A stretch of 13,883 bases of DNA from an uncultured Collinsella sp. Its GTDB lineage: Bacteria; Actinomycetota; Coriobacteriia; Coriobacteriales; Coriobacteriaceae. The translations under genes were made by a program, and so were the position numbers. The notes below the pieces were generated by a model. That model searched no databases. It was given only the letters and a program-made list of their open reading frames with translations, and had not been told where the DNA came from. The DNA lies in contig CABRFW010000018.1 in assembly GCA_902470265.1 (NCBI GenBank), positions 1 through 13,883 of the forward strand. Direction: 5' to 3'. Of this stretch, positions 1 to 6,605 are shown one piece after another. Numbering within the stretch: position 1 is the first letter of the stretch; each line of letters starts with the position of its first letter.

Positions 1-84
1 GGGCTCCCGCACAACGGGACCTCAGTTGGGTTCTATCCCGGTTGCAGTTGCTTCGCTCCTGCACCACTTGGCTGTGAGGACGGT

Positions 85-115
85 TTGACGTTGGATCGGT
101 TCTTTCTGATATATG
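85..115 (+). promoter_or_regulatory. Candidate promoter of the methyltransferase gene
   Basis: A TTGACG box (85-90) is followed 19 bases later by TATATG (110-115). The -35 is good and the -10 moderate; GATATA at 108-113 gives a 17-base spacer as an alternative. The ATG at 113 falls inside the putative -10, so it would not be transcribed. This supports the downstream GTG at 173 as the real start. The 84 bases to the left show no recognisable gene. Confidence 0.4.
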
Positions 116-159
116 CTGGTTGCGGCTCTTCTTTTGGGAGGAGTCGCTTTTTTGTTGCT

Positions 160-165
160 AGGAGG
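160..165 (+). promoter_or_regulatory. Ribosome binding site that fixes the GTG start
   Basis: AGGAGG lies 7 bases before GTG 173. It is the strongest Shine-Dalgarno site in the area and decides against the upstream ATG at 113, whose extension would include this site as coding sequence. Confidence 0.75.
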
Positions 166-172
166 TTGGCCC

Positions 173-1060
173 GTGGTTGATGGGGAAAATCGTTCTGAGC
201 TGCTTGCTGCGGATTGGAATGGCGAATGGATGCGCCTGCAAGCTGGTCGGCGACGGGCTGATGATTCTTTTGAGTGGGATAAAAGGGCTCGGCATTTTCG
301 GCCGTTGGAGACTGCCCCTTATGCTCGGGATTTTATAAAGCTGTTGGCGTTGAAGCCCGGCGAGTCGGTGCTCGATATGGGGTGTGGGGCTGGGTCGATT
401 GCTATTCCGCTTGCTCAGGCTGGGCATTCCGTGATTGCTGCCGACTTCTCTCCTGCCATGTTGGGCACGCTTGATGCCGGCATTGAGTATTACGGGCTCG
501 AAGATCTTATTACGCCGCTTGAGCTTGCTTGGGATGATGATTGGGATTTGGTTGGACCGGTCGCGAAAGCGGTGGATGTTGCCTTTGCCAGTCGCTCTGT
601 CACCACGACCAACCTAAAAGGCGCACTTGTCAAGCTTGACCGTACGGCTCGTCGGCGTTGCGCTGTCACGATGGTCGCCAACTCCAGCCCGCGCTATGAT
701 CTGCACTTGATGAACGCCATCGGTGCCCCGGTTACCTGCAGTAATGGCTTTGTGTATGCTTTTAATATCCTCATTCAGATGGGTGCGTTGCCGCAGGTTA
801 CATACTTTGAATCGCCTCGTCGCGATACTTTCGATAGCCTTGAGGCGGGCGTGGCAGACTTCTCCCGCATGCTCGAGCACGGTAACGAAGATAAGGTTGA
901 CCGCCTGCGCGACTATATCGCTCAACACATGATTGAGAACCCCCATGCCGGTGAGCCGGGCTCCAAGGGCGTGCCGCAGGGGCGCTATATGCTCGATCAT
1001 GTCCGCAAGGTTCGTTGGGCGTTTATTGCATGGGAGCCGGTCTCTGCGCCCAGCTCATAG
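173..1060 (+). CDS. Class I SAM-dependent methyltransferase
   Basis: Predicted 295-residue soluble methyltransferase that would transfer a methyl group from S-adenosylmethionine to an unknown substrate. Motif I is clear at residues 66-74 (VLDMGCGAG), followed by the acidic residue that ends strand 2 (D91 in VIAADFS). A motif WDKRARHF near residues 35-42 precedes the Rossmann domain, as in many small bacterial methyltransferases. The start chosen is GTG at 173, preceded by a perfect AGGAGG at 160-165 with a 7-base spacer. An in-frame ATG at 113 would add 20 hydrophobic residues resembling a signal peptide, but it has no comparable ribosome binding site and lies in the likely -10 box. The gene appears to stand alone, with yhbY 158 bases downstream. 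Codons in the first 60% end in G or T more often than in the last third. The fold call is secure; the substrate is unknown. Confidence 0.85.
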   Translation: MVDGENRSELLAADWNGEWMRLQAGRRRADDSFEWDKRARHFRPLETAPYARDFIKLLALKPGESVLDMGCGAGSIAIPLAQAGHSVIAADFSPAMLGTLDAGIEYYGLEDLITPLELAWDDDWDLVGPVAKAVDVAFASRSVTTTNLKGALVKLDRTARRRCAVTMVANSSPRYDLHLMNAIGAPVTCSNGFVYAFNILIQMGALPQVTYFESPRRDTFDSLEAGVADFSRMLEHGNEDKVDRLRDYIAQHMIENPHAGEPGSKGVPQGRYMLDHVRKVRWAFIAWEPVSAPSS

Positions 1061-1177
1061 CCTGTTCGCAGCCCGCACTGCCCACTCACTCGGCATCCGC
1101 ATTCTTTTTGAACTGGGCAAACGCGCTCCACACCGCACCGTTCCTGCGCTATCGTGGGACAGCTCACGTAAATTAAG

Positions 1178-1192
1178 GCCCCGTCGCGGGGC
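1178..1192 (+). other. GC-rich hairpin in the leader of yhbY
   Basis: GCCCCG / CGGGGC form a perfect 6-bp stem around a 3-base loop, 26 bases before the yhbY ATG. No U-tract follows, so it is not a standard terminator. It could be the end of the methyltransferase transcript or a structured 5' leader. The rest of 1061-1218 shows no gene. Confidence 0.35.
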
Positions 1193-1218
1193 GCCCCATA
1201 CATAGAAAGCGAGAACCC

Positions 1219-1518
1219 ATGGCACTGACAGGAGCACAGGTCAAGCAGCTTCGCAGCATGGCCCATCACCTCAACCCCGCCATCATCATCGGTAAGTCCG
1301 ATGTCAACGAGGGCACCGTCGAGCAGACGGTCGCCTACCTGGAGAAGCACGAGCTCGTTAAGTGCTCCGTGCTCGATGGCTCCAGCCTTTCCGCCCGCGA
1401 GGCCGCCGAGGAGCTCGCCGAGCGTTGCCACGCCGAGGTCGTTCAGGTTATCGGCCGCAAGTTCTCACTGTATCGCGAGTCCTCGCGCAAGGACATCGAG
1501 AAGATCAAGCTCGTCTAA
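1219..1518 (+). CDS. yhbY: YhbY-family (CRS1-YhbY/CRM domain) RNA-binding protein
   Basis: Single-domain CRM protein of 99 residues, the usual length for bacterial YhbY. Family members associate with pre-50S ribosomal particles and are thought to assist ribosome assembly. Family features seen are the N-terminal LTGAQVKQLRSMAHHLNPAIIIG, given here only as a position (residues 3-25), the KH-like loop at 25-31 and the C-terminal VIGRKFSLYR at 78-87. The loop reads GKSD where most members have G-K-x-G, a small departure. The ATG at 1219 has a weak ribosome site (GAG five bases upstream) but matches the family's N-terminus. A clear terminator follows at 1556-1590. The gene is transcribed alone or with the upstream methyltransferase; there is no sign of a larger operon. 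Confidence 0.9.
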   Translation: MALTGAQVKQLRSMAHHLNPAIIIGKSDVNEGTVEQTVAYLEKHELVKCSVLDGSSLSAREAAEELAERCHAEVVQVIGRKFSLYRESSRKDIEKIKLV

Positions 1519-1555
1519 GAGCCAATGATCCGGCGATCCAACACATAGCAAGCTT

Positions 1556-1590
1556 ACGGGTGCCCAAGTATTTCGGGCGCCCGTTTTTTA
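1556..1590 (+). terminator. Intrinsic terminator of yhbY
   Basis: A 10-bp stem (ACGGGTGCCC 1556-1565 with GGGCGCCCGT 1575-1584, one G-U pair) has a 9-base loop and runs into six T residues. The T-run overlaps the stop codon (1588-1590) of the convergent regulator gene, so the two 3' ends share sequence. In the opposite direction no U-tract follows the stem. Confidence 0.85.
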
Positions 1591-4587
1591 TCGCTCGACC
1601 AGCACGCGATTGAGCCGCCCCTCCACCAAGCGCTCGTATAGACGCCGCGTCTCGGGCTCGGGCACGCCATTGACCTGCTCCCTCAGGTGGTGCATATGCC
1701 CGCTGTACAGCTCGACGATATCGCGCCGCCGCCCCGCCGCACTGTAGACGCGCATGGCGCAGCGCACCATATCCTCACGCGCCGTTTCCTGTCGAAGCCC
1801 CGACTCCGCCAGCCAAATCGCCGACTGCAGATCGTTTTCTTCTAGAGCGGCATTTGCTCCCTTAATCATGCAATCGATGTACTTTGACTGCATAATGCGC
1901 CGCATGCGCAAAAAGTAGGTGGGATTACAGCCATTGGGAACATACAGCGGTCCGGCATAAAGCTGCTCAATCTTAAGGCACAGCTCAACTAAATGGGGCC
2001 CGCGCGCACCCGTGCGATTTCCCAAAACCTCGCGGCTTATCTGGTCAAACAGCCGTACATCGGTCTTGACGTAGTCGCCGTTGAGCCCAATGCATTCATT
2101 TTGGATGAGCACGCACGACTTGCCATCCGGCGTCGGTCCCAAAGCCGACCGCAAGCGCGATATCGTCGAGTACAGGTTGTTGCGGGCGCTATTAAACTCG
2201 GCATGGGGCCACAGCTCCATGGCCAGCGTCTCACGATCGACGAGCGCATCCATGCCCAGCGCAAGCCGCTCGGCAAGCGTCGCCGCCTTCTTGCGGCGCC
2301 ACATTTTGTCCGTGATGGGAAACCCGTCGCGCTCGGCGCGAAACGCACCGAACATGCGAATCTCGATATGGTCGATGGTATCAACGGCTTTAACCTCGCC
2401 GGCCTGGAACAGGCGCTCGCCCTCCCCTTCCAAATCGTCGCGCAGCGAGTACCGCGACAGCTCGCGCACGGGAAGCTTCTTGCGTATCCTGGCCGCCGGC
2501 TCGCCCAGACAATGCATGGCAAGGCGCGCAAAGAGCCGATACGATGGCTCTAGAATCCCCGCACGATTCATGGACATCCAGGCCGCAAGATCGCTGTCTC
2601 GGCCCGCACAGGCCAAATGCAGCGCCACCATCCAGGCTTCTGCGCCACCAACCTGCGTCTGGCTTATATCGAGTAGCTCCGCTTCCTCGCGCACCGAAAC
2701 CATCGAGGTGTTACGCAGATACGCCGCGCGCTCCAGCAGCAATGCGTTATCGCGCATGTACGCAATCGACTCCTCGGCAAGTTTGAGCACTTGGACCGCA
2801 CGGAACTTTGCATTAACCGGCAGTCCCTCTGCCAGCGACTGCCAGCCTTCTAGCAACAGGCCAAACAGCTGAATCTGGTTGTCGCGCATGCGCACGGCAA
2901 AACGATCGAGCTCGTTGAACGCCGCGTCGTCGGTTACCGGCAAGCCGGAAAGGAGCCGCCGTGCCGCCAACACCATGCGCACCCAGATAGCCATCGCCTT
3001 AAGCCCGCGTACGTCGAGCGCCTCCCGCACCACCGTCATCTCGTCGTCGCGCTCGTCGGTTCCCGCAAACGACCCGTCAAAGAGCTCCACCAGCATACTA
3101 TCGGCCCGTATAACAATCCCCGCGAGGTCGAGCTCGCAGTCGTAGGCCTTGCACGTTTTGAGCTGCTGTAGAACGCCGCCGTCATCTCCCCGCTCGGTCA
3201 GGCACCGCTTGACCTCGATATGCGCAGACAACATATCGAGTGCGGTATGGGATGTCTCGATTTCTGGCACGGCCAGATTCGTAGGGAGCCCAAGCCCGTT
3301 GTCCCCATAGCAAACAGCCGTCAGCGTCTGGGCCACCCTCCATGAAACAGGGTCTATTTCGCAGGCCGCCCGTTCGCCCTCGCGCTCGATGACCGATGCC
3401 ATATAGCGAGCGAGCTTTGTATTGGACACGCTGACCGCTGCCAGATATACGCCGAGTGCCTCGGCAGGCGTTGGCTCTGGAGCCGGATCGTCAGCATCAA
3501 TCGTGCCCAGCGCTGCTCGGCAGATATCGGCCCCGTGCCCCGTCAGAGCAAGATCGACCCCATACTGCCCAGCAAGTTCAAGGACCGCCTCACGGTCCAA
3601 AAAGGCATCCGCCAGGCCCATCGCCGCATCGCATCGGCCCGCCTTAAGCAAAATCCGGGCCGCCCTCGGAACAAGTTCGGGGCGAACCTCGGCCACCAAC
3701 TTACGCAAACGCAAGCGTCCGTTATCCTCTGTGCCCAGACACGTAAAACTCCGCTCGGCGGGATCCAAGCCAAAGATCGGGTAGTCGCGTACAAAGTAGG
3801 ACTGGTCGACCATCGACAGCCTCACCCCGCAAGCCTCGAGTTCTGCGATATTGCCCTCGCCCATCAAAACCATGAGACATGCCACGCAAAACAGCGCATT
3901 ATTGTCGAGCGAAGCCAGATCGGCAAGTGCCGCGCCATATACGTTGACAATCTCGTTTTCGAGCAGGCCGGCTACGTCGCCTTGGCCATACAGACCCGTC
4001 TGCAATGCCGAAACGAGCTCGGGCACGCCCTGCGTGAGCTGATAGAAGTCGAGCGATGTGCTGATCGAAAACGCCGATGCCCACGCCGAATACTCATAGG
4101 CATGCACCTTGAGCATCTGCGCATTGATTTTAACCGAATCGCCCAGCCCATGAATCAGCTGACGATTTGAAGGACGGCAGGAAATAAAGACCCCTACCCC
4201 CATAGCGCGCAGGCCGCGAATCCTGTCGATGAGGTCTTCGGTATCGTGCTGATCGAGGTTTGGCACATTATCAATCGCGATCAGGGAGTGCGGTTTGTCT
4301 TTGAGTTCTTCGGTAACCACCTCGAGCTGCATAAACACCTCGCGCCCAGTGGCGCGATCGGCCTCGATAATCCGCACGGGGCCTCGCGTCGGGTCGCATT
4401 TAACCTCATGGGTGTACTGCAGCAGCACCGAGGTCTTCCCAAACCCGTCGGGCGCATAAAGAACCACGATGCCGGCCTTTCGGCCCTTGGCGATAAGCTC
4501 ATTCATCAAGCGTTCGCGTCGCACCATATAGCCTCCGCCCAGCGGCATCAGCTCGAGGTCGTCTATACCGCTCAAATCGTTTACCAT
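1588..4587 (-). CDS. Large transcriptional regulator: STAND NTPase with C-terminal winged helix and BTAD domain
   Basis: A 999-residue cytoplasmic protein. The N-terminus is a STAND-type NTPase. Walker A is APDGFGKTS (45-53, Lys51), Walker B is SLIAIDN (101-107, Asp106), a sensor-like ISCRPS lies at 135-140, and the GVP that usually marks the helical/winged-helix arm of this class lies at 187-189. Residues of about 200-730 are helix-rich with no named domain I can assign; a TPR-like sensor region is likely. Residues of about 740-845 look like an OmpR/SARP winged helix (IRMFGAFRA, then NNLYSTISRLRSALG). Residues of about 845-985 match a BTAD domain (LYAGPLYVP onward). The ATG at 4587 has GAGGAG five bases upstream. 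The layout is that of MalT with the LuxR helix-turn-helix replaced by a SARP-type output. It is transcribed alone. The inducer and targets are unknown. Confidence 0.85.
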   Translation of the reverse strand: MVNDLSGIDDLELMPLGGGYMVRRERLMNELIAKGRKAGIVVLYAPDGFGKTSVLLQYTHEVKCDPTRGPVRIIEADRATGREVFMQLEVVTEELKDKPHSLIAIDNVPNLDQHDTEDLIDRIRGLRAMGVGVFISCRPSNRQLIHGLGDSVKINAQMLKVHAYEYSAWASAFSISTSLDFYQLTQGVPELVSALQTGLYGQGDVAGLLENEIVNVYGAALADLASLDNNALFCVACLMVLMGEGNIAELEACGVRLSMVDQSYFVRDYPIFGLDPAERSFTCLGTEDNGRLRLRKLVAEVRPELVPRAARILLKAGRCDAAMGLADAFLDREAVLELAGQYGVDLALTGHGADICRAALGTIDADDPAPEPTPAEALGVYLAAVSVSNTKLARYMASVIEREGERAACEIDPVSWRVAQTLTAVCYGDNGLGLPTNLAVPEIETSHTALDMLSAHIEVKRCLTERGDDGGVLQQLKTCKAYDCELDLAGIVIRADSMLVELFDGSFAGTDERDDEMTVVREALDVRGLKAMAIWVRMVLAARRLLSGLPVTDDAAFNELDRFAVRMRDNQIQLFGLLLEGWQSLAEGLPVNAKFRAVQVLKLAEESIAYMRDNALLLERAAYLRNTSMVSVREEAELLDISQTQVGGAEAWMVALHLACAGRDSDLAAWMSMNRAGILEPSYRLFARLAMHCLGEPAARIRKKLPVRELSRYSLRDDLEGEGERLFQAGEVKAVDTIDHIEIRMFGAFRAERDGFPITDKMWRRKKAATLAERLALGMDALVDRETLAMELWPHAEFNSARNNLYSTISRLRSALGPTPDGKSCVLIQNECIGLNGDYVKTDVRLFDQISREVLGNRTGARGPHLVELCLKIEQLYAGPLYVPNGCNPTYFLRMRRIMQSKYIDCMIKGANAALEENDLQSAIWLAESGLRQETAREDMVRCAMRVYSAAGRRRDIVELYSGHMHHLREQVNGVPEPETRRLYERLVEGRLNRVLVER

Positions 4588-4975
4588 GCCCGCTCCTCAA
4601 CTCGACCGTATGGACACTGTAACCGCAAGACCATACAAGCCGCGCTATGAATAGAGCGACCTTGTGTTTTAGGTTGTCTTTTGGTACGCAAGCGGCAAGT
4701 TTTTGTACAGCGAGGACCGATTGTTATTAATCCCCCGACTAATCGGTCTTTTAGCAGGTAAATGAGCTTGTCAGCTTGTCCCATCTAAGCGGCAGTGTAA
4801 CGCAGATGAACAAGGTTCAGCTATGTCATTCAACTCGCCTAGCACCCGCTACCGTCTACGACCTTTTAGTGGCATTTTTACATAGAATCTGGTATGGAAT
4901 GAATCAAACTGTTGGGCATCCGGCATTCGTCAAGCTTGCGGCAAGATTTTGGTCAAGCGGGCGGAAAGGGATAGC
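4588..4975. other. Gene-free 388-base region upstream of the large regulator
   Basis: AT-richer than its surroundings. It must contain the promoter of the minus-strand regulator, but I could not place convincing -35/-10 boxes. Its one clear structure is the inverted repeat at 4715-4748. A plus-strand open frame that starts at 4776 continues antisense through the end of nagB and across its terminator, has no ribosome site, and is not credible as a gene. Confidence 0.6.
4715..4748. repeat. 8-bp inverted repeat, possible operator or small-RNA terminator
   Basis: GACCGATT (4715-4722) and AATCGGTC (4741-4748) are perfect complements separated by 18 bases. TTTT follows directly on the plus strand. 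A third, partial copy of the half-site (CCGACTAATCGG, 4735-4746) overlaps the right arm. It lies 128 bases upstream of the regulator start. It could be an operator for autoregulation or the terminator of a short plus-strand RNA; I see no promoter that settles this. Confidence 0.4.
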
Positions 4976-5003
4976 AAAAAGGCCCCCGCAAAGCGGAGGC
5001 CTT
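4976..5003 (-). terminator. Intrinsic terminator of nagB
   Basis: On the minus strand an 11-bp stem (AAGGCCTCCGC / GCGGGGGCCTT, one U-G pair) with a 3-base loop runs into a T-run (4976-4980). It lies 33 bases after the nagB stop and separates nagB from the large regulator downstream. Confidence 0.9.
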
Positions 5004-5035
5004 AGGCAAGGCTATGTCGAGGTGCAGGATTCGCG

Positions 5036-5764
5036 CTACTCGCAGAGCGAAAGGGCGGCCTCGTCGGCAACGACAACGCAGTTGGTGTGCAGCTGCAGGA
5101 TCGAAGCCGGGCACTCGGGCGTAACCGGGCCATAGCACATGTCATGCACGGCCTGAGCCTTGGCCTCGCCGTTGGCGACGACCAGGATCATGCGGGCATA
5201 CATGATGGTCTGGGTACCCATGGTGTAGGCCTGACGGGGAACATCGTCGATGCTGTCGAACAGGCGGCTGTTGGCCTGAATGGTGCTCTCGGTGAGGTCG
5301 ACGCAGTGCGTACCCTTGGAGAAGTGGTCATCGGGCTCGTTGAAGCCGATGTGGCCGTTGTTGCCGATGCCGAGCAGCTGCAGATCCGGGTAACCGGCGT
5401 CGGCGACGATCTTGTCGTACTCAGAGCAGGCAGCGGCGGCGTCGGGGTTGGAGCCATCGGGCACATGCGTGTTGTTCAGGTCGATGTTGATGTGATCGAA
5501 GAAGTTCTCACGCATGAAGTAGTGATAGCTCTGGGGATCGTCGTGCGAAAGGCCGCGATACTCGTCCAGGTTGTAGGTGCTAACCTCGGCAAAGTCGACG
5601 TCGCCCTTCGCGTACCAAGCAGCGAGCTGCTTGTAGGCACCGATCGGGGTGGAGCCGGTGGCAAGGCCCAGCACACAGTCGGGCTTGAGGATAACCTGCG
5701 CCGAGATGATATTGGCGGCCTTGCGGCTCATATCCTCGTAGTCTTTAGCTTTAATGATCTTCAT
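5036..5764 (-). CDS. nagB: Glucosamine-6-phosphate deaminase
   Basis: Converts glucosamine-6-phosphate to fructose-6-phosphate and ammonia, the step that feeds amino sugars into glycolysis. The protein has 242 residues, the short length seen in Bacillus-type NagB rather than the 266 of E. coli. Visible landmarks are the phosphate-binding loop LATGSTP (34-40), the catalytic Asp67 in NLDEYRGL, and GIGNNGHIGFNEP (132-144) with catalytic His138 and Glu143. E. coli has Asp in place of the second Asn of that motif; Asn is usual in the short Gram-positive form. The C-terminal ASILQLH (220-226) is also typical. The start is ATG at 5764, with AAAGGA six bases upstream. An open frame extends 26 codons further but lacks homology and a ribosome site. 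It lies 272 bases downstream of the EIIA gene and ends in its own terminator. Confidence 0.95.
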   Translation of the reverse strand: MKIIKAKDYEDMSRKAANIISAQVILKPDCVLGLATGSTPIGAYKQLAAWYAKGDVDFAEVSTYNLDEYRGLSHDDPQSYHYFMRENFFDHINIDLNNTHVPDGSNPDAAAACSEYDKIVADAGYPDLQLLGIGNNGHIGFNEPDDHFSKGTHCVDLTESTIQANSRLFDSIDDVPRQAYTMGTQTIMYARMILVVANGEAKAQAVHDMCYGPVTPECPASILQLHTNCVVVADEAALSLCE

Positions 5765-5962
5765 TACGCGTCCTTTCTCGTACAAGAGAGGCAAGGCTCC
5801 CCTTACAAGCACTTGCCCGCGGCCCGCGTCGGCCGCAACCAACGTGTGCGGCCACCAGGGCGAGGTCGCGTAATGTATGTGTCTCGTGTCTAGCCGCGTC
5901 GAGGCCCCTGCCCGTCCACGGTGACCCGAAGCTGTTTAGCCTCGGACAAATCCCATCTTGCC

Positions 5963-5996
5963 ACGGAGGGCGTCCTCTTTCAAGGGCGCCCTCCGT
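5963..5996. other. Strong stem-loop between the EIIA gene and nagB
   Basis: A perfect 10-bp inverted repeat (ACGGAGGGCG 5963-5972 with CGCCCTCCGT 5987-5996) encloses a 14-base loop. On the minus strand it starts 41 bases after the EIIA stop. Neither strand has a U-run after it, so a standard intrinsic terminator is unlikely. An RNA processing or stabilising hairpin, or a protein-binding palindrome ahead of nagB, remains possible. The rest of 5765-6036 is GC-rich leader without a credible gene. Confidence 0.6.
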
Positions 5997-6036
5997 AAAC
6001 GTGTTTGAATTGTAGGCTAATGGCCACGTGCACTTG

Positions 6037-6534
6037 CTAGCGCTCGCGAGCAACGATGAGCTGATCCATCTCCTCGACATGCACGCCAACGGAGCCCTTG
6101 ATGCTCGAGAACTCAACGGAGTTGCACACCAAGATGGGAACCGTCACATCGTAGCCCTCGGCAGCAATTGCCTCGCGATCGAACTCAATGAGCACATCAC
6201 CCTTATGGACGATGTCACCCACTTGCGCATGTACGGTAAAGTGCTTGCCCTCGAGCTGAACAGTGTCCAAACCAACGTGGATAAGCACGTCCAGACCATC
6301 GACCGTGTTAAGCGCAACGGCGTGTCCCGTGGGAAAAATAGCCTCGACCTTGGCATCAGCCGGTGCAATCACACGCGTTCCGGTGGGCCGAATCGCCACG
6401 CCCTGGCCCAAAAGGCCGGTGGCAAACGTCTGGTCGTTTACCTCGGAAAGCGGAATGACGTCGCCCGAGATGGGAGCATCCAGCGTAAGGACTCGACCAC
6501 GCATACCAAAAGACCTTAGGACTTTAGTGAACAT
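6037..6534 (-). CDS. crr: PTS glucose-type EIIA component (Crr-like)
   Basis: A 165-residue cytoplasmic phosphocarrier of the glucose/N-acetylglucosamine PTS family, close to the 169 residues of E. coli EIIA-Glc. It accepts phosphate from HPr on a histidine and passes it to an EIIB domain. Both active-site histidines are present: His71 in FPTGHAVALNT and the phosphorylated His86 in VLIHVGLDTVQL. The PISGDVIPLSEV motif (21-32) is also canonical. The start is ATG at 6534 with GAGGGG upstream. A TTG at 6555 is in frame but falls at the predicted transcription start. It follows glmM by 71 bases and precedes nagB, so an amino-sugar role is plausible. No EIIB or EIIC gene is in the window. The symbol is by family; nagE- or ptsG-associated single EIIA is an alternative name. 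Confidence 0.9.
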   Translation of the reverse strand: MFTKVLRSFGMRGRVLTLDAPISGDVIPLSEVNDQTFATGLLGQGVAIRPTGTRVIAPADAKVEAIFPTGHAVALNTVDGLDVLIHVGLDTVQLEGKHFTVHAQVGDIVHKGDVLIEFDREAIAAEGYDVTVPILVCNSVEFSSIKGSVGVHVEEMDQLIVARER

Positions 6535-6563
6535 GCTCCCCCTCGGACATACCAATCAATCAA

Positions 6564-6592
6564 AATAACCTTAACAGTTTACCACTTGGCAA
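6564..6592 (-). promoter_or_regulatory. Candidate promoter of the EIIA gene
   Basis: Minus strand: TTGCCA (6592-6587), 17-base spacer, GTTATT (6569-6564). The -35 is strong and the -10 weak. The start of transcription would be near 6557, about 23 bases before the ATG at 6534. It sits in the 71-base AT-rich gap after glmM, suggesting that the EIIA gene can be expressed apart from glmM. Confidence 0.4.
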
Positions 6593-6605
6593 CGGTTTTT
6601 GACCA

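Noticed and set aside
113..172. N-terminal extension of the methyltransferase that looks like a signal peptide
   Set aside because: The ATG at 113 lies in the candidate -10 box and lacks a good ribosome site, while the GTG at 173 has a perfect AGGAGG. The hydrophobic residues are an artefact of reading the leader.
4776..5135. A 119-codon plus-strand frame
   Set aside because: It has no ribosome site, runs through the nagB terminator and lies antisense to the nagB 3' end. No homology is recognisable.
5087..5893. A 268-codon plus-strand frame antisense to nagB
   Set aside because: The nagB protein is unambiguous on the other strand; the antisense product is low-complexity and has no domain.
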